Source: Cristatella mucedo (taxonomy: Eukaryota; Bryozoa; Phylactolaemata; Cristatellidae). Taken from it: a stretch of DNA of 64,000 bases. Below the pieces are notes generated by a model. It was not told the origin of the DNA, did no database searches, and saw only the letters and a program-made list of their open reading frames with translations. Of the stretch, positions 11,822 to 23,900 are shown one piece after another. Location of the stretch: the NCBI GenBank assembly GCA_009760855.2, contig WPIO01000064.1, forward strand, positions 826,001 through 890,000. Direction: 5' to 3'. Every line of letters begins with the position of its first letter. Position 1 is the first letter of the stretch. Made by a program: the position numbers and the translations under genes.

Positions 11822-12291
11822 TGTGATGTGACTGCTTTGCAATGATGATCCACAATGTTACTGTAATAGACATTGCTAGCTGCATTAAGCATATTTTCAG
11901 TCGACGTATGCCACAACTAACATGAATAGTAAATCTAATTTGATCGACAGCATTCATGACAGCAAGCAATTTGGTATTGTAAAATCAATGCATTCTTAAA
12001 TGCGTCATTTATAAACTACATGTAAACAGGTTATAGTGCTGTACACGGCATAGCATGTATTCTGCATCCTCTAGCACACATGAGGCTATTCAACATTTCA
12101 GGTCCACATTTTTGTAAGCATGACGTAGCAGTTGCACAGCTCGGCTGCCGTTTTCATTGACTCGTGGTCCCTGTGGCACAAGTGGTGAAGCTGTACAGTG
12201 CTTTGGCTACAGCCAGAGCTACACTGGATTATTACTAATAGCCTTAGTGGTGAGTCCATTCGAGATGGGCAGTCCATATTGTCGGTTGTTC

Positions 12292-12570
12292 GCACAGCAG
12301 AGAGCCAGCCGATGCCCAACACCGACAGTTTATTACCAACGCACTGAGCCGAAGAGCCCACGGCTCCCCTCGGCCCCTACTCTTGCTCGACTCCCTCCTC
12401 CTCCACTCTCCAGTCCACCATCTCCCCACCAGCAGGTTACTGGCCTGTGTCCATGCCACATCACAGGCGGACCACAGCTGTGCACCGGCCGACCCTGATG
12501 GTGAATCCACCATCTGGCCACCAGAGGGTTACTGGCCTGTGTCCACCCCACATCACAGGCTCATCAGAGG
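12292..12570 (+). repeat. Interspersed repeat family D, copy with internal duplication
   Basis: Shares a long, near-identical stretch (AGAGAGCCAGCCGATGCCCA onward through CGGCTCCCCTCGGCCCCTACTC) with 34641-34890. A sub-unit (CCACCAG-AGGGTTACTGGCCTGTGTCC...CACATCACAGGC) occurs at about 12426 and again at about 12520. No protein or pol III boxes recognised. Confidence 0.65.
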
Positions 12571-13007
12571 AGCCGGCATACAATGCATACATACACACGT
12601 ACAAACGAACTACACATATGACAGGTGTTGCCTGTGCTAGAATTATTGTTGGTTATTTAAATCATAGAAAGTGCCTTCCCAGCCAACCTCAATAAGTTCA
12701 GAGTATTATTTTCTCACTAGCATCACAATACCAAATTCAGAAAAAAATTGCCAATCCTCCTGGCTTTTATAACTGGACTATTTTTCATGGCTAAGGTATC
12801 ATTTAGCAGGTACTTCTAACTGCCACGTAACTGGTGCTAGTGCACCAGCAAGCAGATTTCACCTGACCGAAAGATGAACTAGCAACTGAACATACCCGAC
12901 CAGAAGAAGAAATGTCAGCCAATAGGTGTCCACTCAAAATGAGACACCTTAGCGAATCCAGCTAACTTGTTTTCAAATGACCATACAGGCAAAAAAGTCA
13001 CATAAGA

Positions 13008-13110
13008 TATAAAAAATATATCATTTCTATAGCATCCTAAGAGAACTCTACTCATGCACTTCATATATGCTACAGGGCTTGAGCCTACAACCTTGGTCAT
13101 CAAATGCATT
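13008..13110 (-). mobile_element. SINE family B, truncated
   Basis: Tail (AGCATCCTAAGAGAACTC) and B box complement (GGGCTTGAGCCTAC) are present; the A-box end is lost. Confidence 0.55.
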
Positions 13111-13117
13111 AAACTTG

Positions 13118-13281
13118 ACCTCTGTCGAGAAAAGGTGAGCACCTGATAATATAATAACATAATAATAGTTGATTTAACAGGCTCTTTGTATAGCGATCGA
13201 CCTTGTCGAGAAAAGATGAGCACCCGATAATATAACAGCATAATAATAGTTGATTTAACAGGCACTTTGTATAGCAACAGA
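13118..13281. repeat. 82 bp tandem duplication at the end of a SINE A
   Basis: Units at 13118 and 13200 share TGTCGAGAAAAG, GAGCACC, ATAATAATAGTTGATTTAACAG and CTTTGTATAGC with few differences. Confidence 0.8.
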
Positions 13282-13378
13282 AGAGCCTTTACGGCTATCA
13301 CCATTACATGATTCGAACCCACGACCTCGGGACCGAGGTCATGAAAAGCAATCACCTTACCTAGTGCGCCATCACGGC
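13248..13378 (-). mobile_element. SINE family A
   Basis: Minus-strand copy with B box complement (GATTCGAACCCACGACC) and A-box complement (CCTTACCTAGTGCGCCATC). Its 3' part is present twice, in tandem units starting at 13118 and 13200. Confidence 0.75.
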
Positions 13379-13925
13379 AACTACTGGGCCAAGCCAGCGA
13401 GGCATTCCTTTGCTTACAGCCTGTCGATGTTCTGTTGCTCTGCAGATCGACTATGGAAATCACTTCCACATGTCACAAGCAACATTTTCTCTCCTGCCGC
13501 CGACTGCCCTCCTGACTCAACTATAAGTCTTACGTGTTAATGCATCAGGTGAAGTCTGTCGGCTACCATATTAATGCCGAAAGCAGATTAGGCTTTGAGT
13601 ACGTTCTAGAAAACTCCAGCATAACACCTACTTACTCCTTGTGGTTTTACGGTATTGCAGATTGCAGGTGTGGATGCTCAAGATGTCCTTCATTAGCCAG
13701 TCCCAAAAGCCCAAAGTGTGTTTTATGTTTTAATGCAACATACATAGCTAACCTGGGCTGTCTGCCGAGGGATTGAATGCTAAAAAATAACATCCAAGCC
13801 CCAAATATGACCACCAGATTGGGTATGGCTTAGCAATAAAAATATTATTACATTAAGCAATACTTGGCAAGCTTACTAGTATGTGATTGGATCACGAAAG
13901 TGAAGTCAGACCGAGTCATGCTAAT

Positions 13926-15650
13926 AACAATAATAATAATACAAATAATAATAACACACTTGATTAAAGCACCCTCAGAGAACTCAAATCTCTTTATAGG
14001 CACTTTACATTTGCTGCAAAGGAAGCATGATCGAATGGTTAGCGGTAGCATGCTCAATAAACAACAAGAATAACAAGGTTAGGGATGAAATGCACAAGGT
14101 CAGCAAGCAAGTACGGTTAGTGGCAGCATGCACAGTATCAGGACGCAGAAGCATGTAACAGACGAATCACAGGGACCTACTAAATGCTGTGATATATAGG
14201 TACGTTTTTAGTTTCTTTTTAAATGTGGTCAAATCAGAAGATGCCGTGAAGCAAGTCGGGAGTGAGTTCCATGCTTTGGGAGCATACGAACTCAAGGCAC
14301 TGTCTCCAAAGGATTTGAGGTTTGTATGAGTATAGGTAAACAGATTCCGAAAAGCCGGTGATACAATGTTTGGCCGGGTAGGAAAGAAGATCTTATCTGA
14401 AGGCTGGAGCTAAAGAATGAAGGGACCTGAAAGTGAGCGACAAAACCTTGAAGGCGATATGTTGCTTGACTGGGAGCCAGTGCAGGTCGGCAAGAAGTGA
14501 TGTGATGTGGCAACTGCGACGCTCACGACCGACAAGACTAGCTGCAGAGTTTTGCACCAGCTGTAAGCACCTGATTGCACAGGCCAGTAGACCAGCAAGC
14601 AGTGAGTTACAGAAGTCAAGACCTTATGTCACAAATGCATGGACCAATTTAGATGTGGCATATGTGCCTAAATTGGGCCGAATTTTAGTAATGTTATGTA
14701 GCTGAAAATAGGCAGACTTAATTGTGAAGCTTATTTAGTCTTACGAAACGAAACTACTCTTCTGCTGCCGACTATGGCTTATCCTTGTCAGTAGTCCTGT
14801 GCTGCTACTTCCATGCTACTTACTACCTAAACTGCTCTCATGACTCTGCTATGCTTCCCACTTTCTCTTTGTTGCGTGAGAAGAAGTCCGAATGCCTACC
14901 GAACGCCTACCGAAAACCGCTTAGGCTGTGAGTGCGCTATACAAGACTCTCCTGCATAACACTCACATGGTCTTTATGACTTTGTGGAGTTACAGACTGA
15001 GATGCATTACATTACATTACATTACTCGTCTAACGAATGTTCACTTTGAACACGACACCTAGATTTCGTGCAGACTCAACAGGAGATATGCTGGAAGAGC
15101 CGATTTTAAGAATTAGCCTTTCCAATTTTGGAACCAGCCTAGGTTTGCTTATAACTGGTAGGTTGATTTTCCTATCATTCAATTTAAGAAAGTTTGCTGC
15201 CGTCCATGCGTGGATCTCATCAATACATGTGGCAAAGGAGTTGAGAGAATTCGATGTGCTGCTGGAGGCTGGGAGGGATCAAGGCAAAGGTACAACTGAG
15301 TGTAATCCGCATAGAAGTGAAAGCCTATATTGTGCTTGGCAATCACATCGGTAAGAGGAAGAGTATAAACCGAGAAAAAAACGGGATCAAGCCTGGAGCA
15401 CTGAGGTACCCCATATTTCACAGGTTCCTCGGATGATCTTTGTTCATTCACATTAATACTCTGAAGTATCCCACTGAGATAGGACCTGAACCATTGCAAT
15501 GCAGTGCCAGCGATGCCCAGTCTAGAAGAGAGGTACTCAAAAAGGACTTGGTGATCGATAGTATTTAAAGCTGCCGAAGCAAGCTCCATACATGTCTGCA
15601 CCCCTAAGTAGGTGGTTGTACACCTGAAGCACATGGCAGTTATGGATTAT
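13926..15650 (-). mobile_element. L2/CR1-like LINE, 5'-truncated, with a SINE insertion (copy 3)
   Basis: Minus-strand RT. The 5' end at about 15650 lies just before the motif-A region, which is internally deleted (SAALNTIDH remains, the first catalytic Asp is lost). The active-site box reads YADY instead of YADD. The C-terminal block is at 14200-14735, and the tail hairpin with ATT repeats at 13926-14030. A family C element (14748-15027) interrupts the RT and is flanked by a 10 bp duplication. The element is clearly dead. Confidence 0.85.
14748..15027 (+). mobile_element. Family C short interspersed element with ATTAC tail
   Basis: A 280 bp insertion in LINE copy 3, flanked by GTCTTACGAA (14738-14747) and GTCTAACGAA (15028-15037), a 10 bp target duplication with one mismatch. 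It ends in four ATTAC units. Related copies are at 36312-36540 (+), 46489-46760 (-) and a fragment at 48681-48742 (-). All share a GTTGCGTGAGA-like core and a GTGGAGTTACAGACGGAGAT-like 3' end. I see no clear pol III A/B box pair and no protein, so it may be a SINE of unusual origin or the 3' end of an unseen LINE. Confidence 0.72.
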
Positions 15651-16624
15651 AGGTCAAGCAGCTTAACTCTCACCTACAACTCCACACTACATGTATCTCA
15701 TCTATAACTCTACCCAAGCAGTCGTAAGTTTTAAAGCACGTGCAGGTGGTGTCTGATAACTTCAATTCAAAAGGCAAAATGGAAATCCCAGACAGCGTAG
15801 CATACTGCTACTGCTAGGCACTATTTCTATCCGTCAAGATGACAAAGGTCCAAAACATAAAGCTCAATTTGAGCAGCAGCTTCTTGAAAGGCTTCTCATT
15901 TCACGTGCTTGCACGTCAGGCACACACCTTAACCTGATTATAAATCTATGGGATGAGATTCACCGTCAGCTGAGAGCTCTAGAAGGTAACATCAGATCAC
16001 AGGCCAAATTATAGGACCAATTGCAATCGGTTTGGTATGCTATACTGTCTAATGAAGCTCAGAAACTCGCCAAGCCCAAACCAACCCTGATAGAGGAAGT
16101 AATCACTGATAAGTATGAGGCTTATCATACAAGCATCAGTGCTTCTACTGCCCCTGCTGTGCTTTAACTCCAAATAAATCAGGTGTTTGGCTGTGGTGCT
16201 TAATTTAGCACCAGTTTCATTAGCTTGGGTGATCGAGTATATTTTCAATATTACCATAAGCAGTAATCGACACTCTCGGTCAGAGTTTAGGTGGGTTAAC
16301 AAAACATACGGCCGTAACCTAAATGTAAGTGTATTTAATGATACATTGCTACTGCCTTATAGAAGTAAGCCACAGCACAGTGTGACATTCCATTCAGACC
16401 CAAATGCACCAGACATTAGTATAGCAAAAATTGTTCTTCAGAGAGCAGTCAGGGTTCATCAACCATCAATAGCAGGACTATGTGTAGAGGGACTAGAAAA
16501 ATTATATGATTCGCAATTATCATAGTTACTAGCTAGATGCTTTCCAGGATGGCAACAAGATAAATATTCTAGAGTTTTGACTTGACCAATCTCTGCACTT
16601 TATTATTGTTGTCGTGCGTTTGTG

Positions 16625-16808
<184 letters not shown>

Positions 16809-16882
16809 TCAATGGGGTGTGTAACTGTGTGGGGTGAGTTAGTGTGTGGGGTTAGTGTGCCCATGTGTGTATGCACTAATTC

Positions 16883-16962
16883 AATTATTACATAATAATA
16901 ATAACACATTTTTATAGCAACCTCGGAGAAATCTCTTTCTTGGCACTTTACACATGCTGTAA
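16883..16962 (-). mobile_element. LINE/SINE tail
   Basis: AAT repeats, then a degraded hairpin (CCTCGGAGAAATCTCTTTCTTGG) and ACTTTACACATGC on the minus-oriented copy. Confidence 0.55.
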
Positions 16963-17587
16963 AGAAAGCATTATTGTTCACACTTGCAGGTCGACCACTT
17001 GCTATAGACAGACGTCTTCCTTCATGTGTTGGCAGCAGCTAGGTGTTCAAGGTCAGCCACTGCTGGGACGAAGAACCAGACGATGCCAGGAAAGTGAAGG
17101 CTCTAAACGATGTACCGAGAGGTAGCCCCTGTTGGGCAGGCCTACCTAGGTTACAATGGAGGTTATAAGGTTACAGTGAACAGCCATCAAGACCAAGCTT
17201 CTTCAGCAGTCAAGAGAAGGGTCCTAAAGCAGACCTTGCTGGGATATTCTACTAGGACACTCATGGGCAATAGGGAAGTATATAGGCAGTAGGCAATGCC
17301 CTAATCGCTGGCTGCTTAGGAAGAGTGCTTCATGGAAGTATGGACAAATGTAAAAAGCTAGTGGCTGTAAACGACTGTAAAGCTACAGAGTTGCCGTCCT
17401 AGCGAAAATACCAACCGGGCTTCACTGGTGCCACTCGACTAGCAGATGCTTGCAACATGCAACTCCGGCCACATCTTGAGCTCAACTGCAGGTTTTACCA
17501 GCAACTGCAGGTTTTAGCAGCGATGGCATGAGCCGTGCCTCGCGCTGCTCGACACAGCTGTCTATTGTGGCAAGCCAATCATTTGCT

Positions 17588-17735
<148 letters not shown>

Positions 17736-17957
17736 ATGTGTATGACTCGATCTTGGCTTTTAAATAAAAAACTGCCAAACCCTTACGAAGTGTTGACTTG
17801 CCAAGCAGCAACATGGGGGGACCGGGTGGCGACTGCGCAGGCTGAAAAGCAGCAAGGCTTGATTACAAAATCATTCTATGCACGACCATAGCAAGTCCCC
17901 AAACTAGTAATACAAAAAACGAATGCTGATATACTGAGTCTAAGCAAAGTATTTGTA

Positions 17958-18140
17958 CATAATAATAATAATAATAATACACTTGATAAAGTGCCCTAAG
18001 AGAACTCAATCTCTTTCCAGGTGCTTTACATTTGCTGCAAAGGTAAATGCGATTAAATGGTGTCATGCTTGATAAGCAACATGAATAACATAACCGGTTA
18101 AGGGTGACATGCACAGGGTCAGCATGCAAGTATGCCTAGT
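17958..18140 (-). mobile_element. LINE 3' UTR and tail fragment
   Basis: Minus-strand hairpin tail with ATT repeats at 17958-18043, then the GTGACATGCACAGGGTCAGCATGC segment of the LINE 3' UTR. Confidence 0.75.
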
Positions 18141-18154
18141 CTTTAAATAAATAA

Positions 18155-18302
18155 ATCCTAGCTGATTAAACAGCCTCTTTTTGTATAGCGACAGAAGAGC
18201 CTTTACGGCTATCACCACCGATTGCAGTGGCGATAAAGAATCGCCCACTGCAGGAATCGAACCCACGACCTCGGGACCGAGGTCGTGGAGGCAACCGCCT
18301 TA
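18155..18302 (-). mobile_element. SINE family A, head truncated
   Basis: Minus-strand copy from CTGATTAAACAGCCTC to CAACCGCCTTAC; the last ~20 bp of the A-box end are replaced by a plus-strand LINE tail at 18303. Confidence 0.75.
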
Positions 18303-18393
18303 CTTTGCAGCAAGTGTAAAGCACCTAGAAAGAGATTTAGTTATTCGAGGGGGCTTTATCAAGTGTACTCTAATCATTATAATTATTATTATC
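18303..18393 (+). mobile_element. LINE/SINE tail, plus orientation, fused to a truncated SINE A
   Basis: Begins exactly where SINE A is cut (TTTGCAGCAAGTGTAAAG) and runs through the hairpin to ATT-type repeats. Together with the minus tail at 17958 and shared flanks it forms an inverted repeat. Confidence 0.7.
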
Positions 18394-18999
18394 TACGAAC
18401 ACTTTGCTTAGACTCAGTATGTCAAAGTTCCTTTTCGGTGTTAGTAATTTGGAAACATTTTACGGTCGTGCTTAGAATGATTTTGTACAACATGCCACTA
18501 GTACCGGTGGGTTCGTGAAGTAAGCAAGATTTTGGCACAGAGCGCGAGGATTTGCTTGCAGAATCACCTGAAGCATGGTACAAAATAATTCTCAACAATA
18601 ATAGCACGAAATTGAATACTGATAATTTTCAGGCTATCTGGCTGTCTAACCAACAAGAAGCATCTACCTACACAAGAAAACCTGCAATGCTTACCTCTAG
18701 CCAAGCTCGGGCCACAGAAAGAAAACCTCTAGTACGCGAACGCTCGACCAGTGGTGCACCTGCACAAAGGAAAATGGTTCCACGGAAGCTCCTTGCACTT
18801 CCTCCTCTTGCTACCAAACAATGAAACCTTAAATCATTAATTTGCACACGTTGATATAGAGATATCATATATACATTTATGCATACACACAACACACAAA
18901 TATATATATATATATTTGAGCAGTATACAAACAACCTTACTTCAGTCATTATGCAGCTTGCCAACAAGCTACAGACTGCTGAGAAATAGAATCCTTAGA

Positions 19000-21800
19000 A
19001 TTTGAAGTCGGGCTATCGTCGAACTACAGGTCTTCAGAGCTTGAGGCTTAATAGCATGTTATTATAAGAGCTCAGTAAGCTACCGTGTTGGCCTGTCATG
19101 ACGAGGTTGATGAAGACTAACGTTAATAGCCGTGCCTTTTTCTCCATTTGTAGCTCCACAACATTGCCGTATCTAATGGGGCTGCGCTTGAGAGTCTTCT
19201 AAACTCAGGCGACTTTCAGTGGGCATACGGCGAGTTAACAGACTCTAAATCACGAAATAAAGAGAAATTGAGAAGCATAGCTAAGTCAGATGGGCATTCG
19301 AGGAAGTTAGAATCGTGGACCTAGCAGCAAAGGAAGGTTGTAAGCGATGTACTTGTGTAGGCAGCACGAGACATGCTGTGCAGGAATTGCAGAAGTGAGC
19401 TTTACGGTCTCGGACATGCAGACCACATGCTTCTGTCATCGACAAGCATTTTTTGTATAATCAAGTCTCCCTACTTTCCTATTTATATTAATTTGCGAAT
19501 CAAACTGAGCACATTTAAGCTAGAATATTATATTGGCTGTACTCTGATTGCAAATATGAATAGGATGTAACAAAGAACTTTTGCTCACAACTTTATATGC
19601 ATGGTCATTTTTCCCAGCAATGCTTTTGTTCTCTTGTATAAGTGGCTCCTTTGCATTTTCCGAGAAAATATTATCACCCAAGTCATAACCAAAACTACAC
19701 ACTGTTTTGCTGAGCAATGCAAGTCACGGTTCCAGCAGCTGCCGACAAGTCTACAAGACAAAGGTAATCTATGAGTAATTCAACCAGCAACTTGGATGAA
19801 GGTGATCAGTGGTACAGCCATCTTACTCGAAGAAGCTTAATTTAAATCCTATCGAGGGTACTCACTCTCTAAGCAATAACACAAGTGGACGTCCAGGTCA
19901 GCCAAAGAAGGCTGACGAGTGCGAATTGTCGACAAACCGAAGGCTGGCAGCAGTCTTCAAAAGGTACTATGTGAACATGGCCCACAAAGTATCCATTTTT
20001 CTTTGCTTACCTCGAGAAACTTACTTTTCCTACCAATTAGAAGCTTGATCTTTCGGTGGATCAGCTGGTTTAATCTCACTAACATCCGAAGCCTCGTTAG
20101 GATTCTCACAACTTGAACTCTCCTGGGCCTTGGCTGCAATATGTGGTAAGGGGTAAAGCTAGATGCACCATAGGGAGGTCATCTCATTAATAACAGCTTT
20201 TAAAGTCATGTCCTCCCCAAAAAATACCTAAAGCAGCCACTGATTGTTAGCGAAACTGAGCGAGCAACGACCGATCTCGGGTACTGACTCGGGTGACTTG
20301 ACTCATAACTAACAATCAATCCTGAGTGCCAGTGGGTAACCTGCTACTCCCAGCTGGCAGAGCATGGTAGAACTCTGTGCCTTCTGAGTCGTTCTACTTA
20401 GTCACCGAATCCACTCTACCAAACGAGCGAGACCAAGCAGTCGAAACTTGCCACGTGAGCCACAGCTTAGAAGTTGGGTATCGAGTACTGAGTAGGGCGG
20501 CGATAACTTGAAAGCACAGTTTAGTAGCAACTTCGTGGACACGGCATCCTAAAGCCGGCATCCTTGTCAGTAGCCTAGGAGCATAGCTAGCTGGTCTAGC
20601 TTGTTCCGCTGTCCAGCAAGGACCCCAGAAAGCCGACCAGCGCCATCCACCTAGTACGAGAAAAGCTAGTCCGATCTGTGCAGCAGCCAGTGGCGGCCGA
20701 CCTTACTTAGCGACTTGAGAAATGGTCTCGCTGACTGAATGGCGACCTACACTAAGCCGGTCGTCGACGGCTGAGCTGCGAGGGTCTGCACGATGCAATC
20801 AGTCAAGTGATATACACTTATCATCAGACAGACAGCAGGACTGTGCTGGCACCCACTGAGAAGCTTTGAATTGCCGAGGTGAGGAGCAAGCAGACGAACA
20901 ATTCCGCTAGAGCAGCAGCTAAGCAGACGACTACAACAGGTCAGCCGCCGAGGCTGACATAAAGCTAACAGCTGTTGCCACATGCAGATCAAACGTGACA
21001 TTAAGTACCACGTGTCTGGTGAGCGGCCGCAAGGATGGCAGCGCTGCTGAGCAGGAAGCGAAAGAGCCCACTCGTGGCGCGGCGGACGAACGGCGGTAGC
21101 GATAAGCAAAGCAAACGGTGCACTTATGAGCTGAAAAATGACGAGCAGCTTCTCTGCCCCGTTAACGAGTGGGCAGCTCTCATCCCCAACCGCTTAGCGC
21201 GCGCTGTACACGTACTACCTGAGGCCGCTGGGGTATCCCTTGATTGAGCATTGGCGTCTCCTTACAGCGACTATTAGTCGAACTAAGAGAGAGCCCGATA
21301 TCCCGCCGACCAATCGGAGAGCTTGAAATGGAACGCTATCTATGAATGTCGGTCGCGCCTGCGTACGGCTCATTGCAGGTGAGCAAACGGTTTCGGCGTG
21401 CAGCTCAGCTTCTATTCCACGAGGCTAGGGCATGTCGTCGAGGTCATTTTAATGTGCAATAGGCATCCTAACAGCACTGTCACAATGCCATTGCTTTAAT
21501 TTTTATTTCTTTAATGTGCACTAGCTCCGCCTCTCGACTCGCGCGTCCTTTAACGCGACCGCGGCGCCCGAGCTACTAGCAGAGAGTGCCGAGCTCAACT
21601 GTTCACAGACGACGAGTCAAGCCTCCTTATAGCGCTATCCTCACCGACTGATGCTCTGAAAAGAGATTGCAATGGTAGACTCTGACAGTGAACTTTAGTT
21701 TTTCACTTCTGTTAAAGCTGCGTGTTTTAGTTTTGTTTGATTAACCACGTTATTCTCGTTCTGTCTCGAGCATGCTACCAATAACCACTCGTTCGCGTTT
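19000..21800. other. No gene assigned
   Basis: 20.2-21.7 kb is more GC-rich. A 70-codon frame at 21035-21247 starts in a good ATG context (AAGGATGG) and begins with a basic segment, but it matches no family I know and has no clear splice sites. Confidence 0.35.
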
Positions 21801-21801
21801 C

Positions 21802-22048
21802 CTTTGAAGCAAATGCAAAGCACCTAGAAAGAGATTAATAATAGTAGTAATAATAATAATATTGCACTTGATAAAGCACCCTCAGAGAACTTAATCTCTT
21901 TCTAGGCGCTTTACATTTGCTGCAAAGTGATATGCAATACAATATTAAGTAAAATCATGCTTGAAAAACAAACAAAATGAATAATATGGTTAGGGGTGAC
22001 ATGCACAGGGTCAGCATGCAAATGTGGTTAGTGGCAGCATGCACAGAT
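21802..22048 (-). mobile_element. LINE 3' UTR and tail fragment next to a partial plus-strand tail
   Basis: 21802-21838 is a partial tail in plus orientation (GCAAATGCAAAGCACCTAG) ending in ATA/ATT repeats. 21839-22048 is a minus-strand LINE 3' end with hairpin and CATGC-rich UTR. Confidence 0.72.
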
Positions 22049-22054
22049 TGAGTT

Positions 22055-22285
22055 CTGTGATGGCACACTAGGTAAGGCGGTTGCTTTCACGACCTCGGTC
22101 CCGAAGTCGTGGGTTCGATTCCTGCGGTGGGCGATTCTTTATCGCCACTGCAAGCGGTGGTGATAGCCGTAAAGGCTCTTCTGTCGCTATACAAAAAGAG
22201 GCTGTTTAATCAGCTAGGATTTTTTTTGAGTTCCCTGAGAGCGCATTATCAAGTGTGTTACTACTATTATCATTATAAATTTTCA
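22055..22285 (+). mobile_element. SINE family A with LINE-like 3' half-hairpin
   Basis: Best-preserved copy. A box GATGGCACACTAGGTAAGG, B box GGGTTCGATTCC, family body to 22215, a T run, then GAGTTCCCTGAGAGCGC and ATT-type repeats. This last part is the distal half of the LINE tail. Confidence 0.8.
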
Positions 22286-22778
22286 TTTCTGGTAAAATGC
22301 GTTTTCGAATGCGCCCATTTGTAGCGCCTTGCTGGCCACGGCTTAATTTTAGCACGAACAAGAGCTGTTCGGCGGCGGGCGAAAACTCCTTCGTCCTGGA
22401 GCAGGGAGCAGGGAGCCAGAGAGGAGCGCCAGTGTGGTTAGAGAGCAAGAGCTTAAGAGCAAGCCAGGAAGCTCTGGGACCAGCGGTGGCAATTCGGCCT
22501 TTAGAATTGGTGTGGTACCTGCGGGAGCTGCTGATTAATATTGGCTGGCCTGTCAACCTCGGCCATAGCTCAGTCCAAAAGGAATCACCTGGAACCTATT
22601 CGGCATTCAAGCTGGACAGGGTGTCCTTCCAGTGGCCTAGCGACGTTATTAATTCCTCACCGTAGTGGGCCACGGTGTTGGGCCCATTACCACTAAGCTC
22701 TTGCCCCATTGCCTCAGCTAGGTATTTAAGCATCGAGCGACGCTCGCTCTTGGTCTTTTGTTCGGCACCGGCTCTCTT

Positions 22779-22782
<4 letters not shown>

Positions 22783-22840
<58 letters not shown>
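22783..22840. repeat. (CT)n microsatellite
   Basis: Uninterrupted CT run preceded by CCCCTCTC. Confidence 0.95.
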
Positions 22841-22842
<2 letters not shown>

Positions 22843-23565
22843 GCTGACTCGTTTCTTTGAAAGCGAGGAGAGGAGGGCGGCTGTTCGCCATTGATTGAGG
22901 TGACAGGACGAGACAGCGCTCGGAGGATTCGGTGGACTCCACCAAATACGGTCGTATCGCGCCCGAGCTAGAATTTTGCTTTTCTTTTGCGTTTTGTGTG
23001 CGCGCCCTCGTACATGGTCTCGGCATAAGGATTAGCCGGTGCGAGCTAGACGTAGTTGGTGTGGTGTGTGAGATATTTCATTGGTTCGGGCTCTTTCGTC
23101 TATTTGGGTCGTTCCTCCTAGAGACGCAGGTAGGTAGCCCAAGTGTGGAGACGTGTTTCCTCCGCAAGAACGCTTGAGGTGGTGTATGAGGTATGTGGTT
23201 TGTGGGTCTCAGTGCATGGCTCAGATCGCAGGGCTCGCGGGCACACTGCAAGTGCAGGCAGACCGGTAGTGGTCTAGCTACAGGCCGGTGCACGGCTGTG
23301 GTCTGACGGCTGTGGTTTATCCACAGGCCGCCTTTGTCCTCCCGCCGACTCAAGAGGATGAGTTGTGGCTGGTAGGGAGTGGGGGCGAGGAAGGAACGCC
23401 AACCTGGCAGAGGCAGCTGTGTCTGGCAGAGCGCAGCAGTAGCCGTACGCACGAAGCTTCGGTGTTCTGCCTGCGCCCGCTTACGTACTCAGTTGGAAGA
23501 GCACTGTTTAATCTACAAGCTATTTCTCGGCGGGAGCGACTGTGTCGGCCAGTGTACACATGCTG

Positions 23566-23900
23566 CTGGGAGTATTACCACGCCCGGGACGACTTTCTTA
23601 GCTGGCTGCTCAAGTCGGAGCGAAAGCTCAGCGAGGATGGCGTCGACCCAGCTACGTGGCGTGGCACACATAGATACACGTATTCTTGTCAGACGGTGCA
23701 TTTACGTACGCGTCGTACCTGCCAGAGGCGGTGCAGGAGGACTACACCCAGCTGCGCGAAACGCTTGTCAAAGTGTTTGCAAGTCCCGTAGGTGAGGAGA
23801 GGTCAGACGGTCAGACCTGCGGAGTGCCGCCAGGAAAGCGCAGGAGTTGGCGCCAGGAGCGGTCGACGCCACAGGCCGATAGAGCGCGATTATTGCCCGC
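23566..23900 (+). pseudogene. Probable LTR-retrotransposon gag (capsid) fragment
   Basis: In one frame DDFLSWLLKSERKLSEDGVDP and, after one frameshift near 23665, LSDGAFTYASYLPEAVQEDYTQLRETLVKVF. A WL-x2-FER-like helix followed by AxxYxxYLP...Y-x2-L-x3-L-x3-F is the usual pattern of Ty3/Gypsy capsid proteins. No zinc knuckle or pol follows. The continuing frame to 24540 is Ala/Arg/Gln-rich and includes a palindrome. Confidence 0.45.

Larger units (their letters stand above)
17864..18487. repeat. Large imperfect inverted repeat, arms ~180 bp
   Basis: Left arm 17864-18043 and right arm 18303-18487 are reverse complements with substitutions and indels. Each contains a LINE tail plus ~95 bp beyond its ATT repeats (ACTTTGCTTAGACTCAGTAT ... 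GAATGATTTTGTA). A LINE UTR piece and SINE A lie between. Confidence 0.75.

Noticed and set aside
16187-16525. 112-codon plus-strand frame as a gene
   Set aside because: It begins at a non-ATG codon, has no recognised domain or splice sites, and is surrounded by repeats.
22055-22130. Possible tRNA gene
   Set aside because: Same reasoning: a repeated tRNA-derived head in at least eight copies with a shared non-tRNA body.
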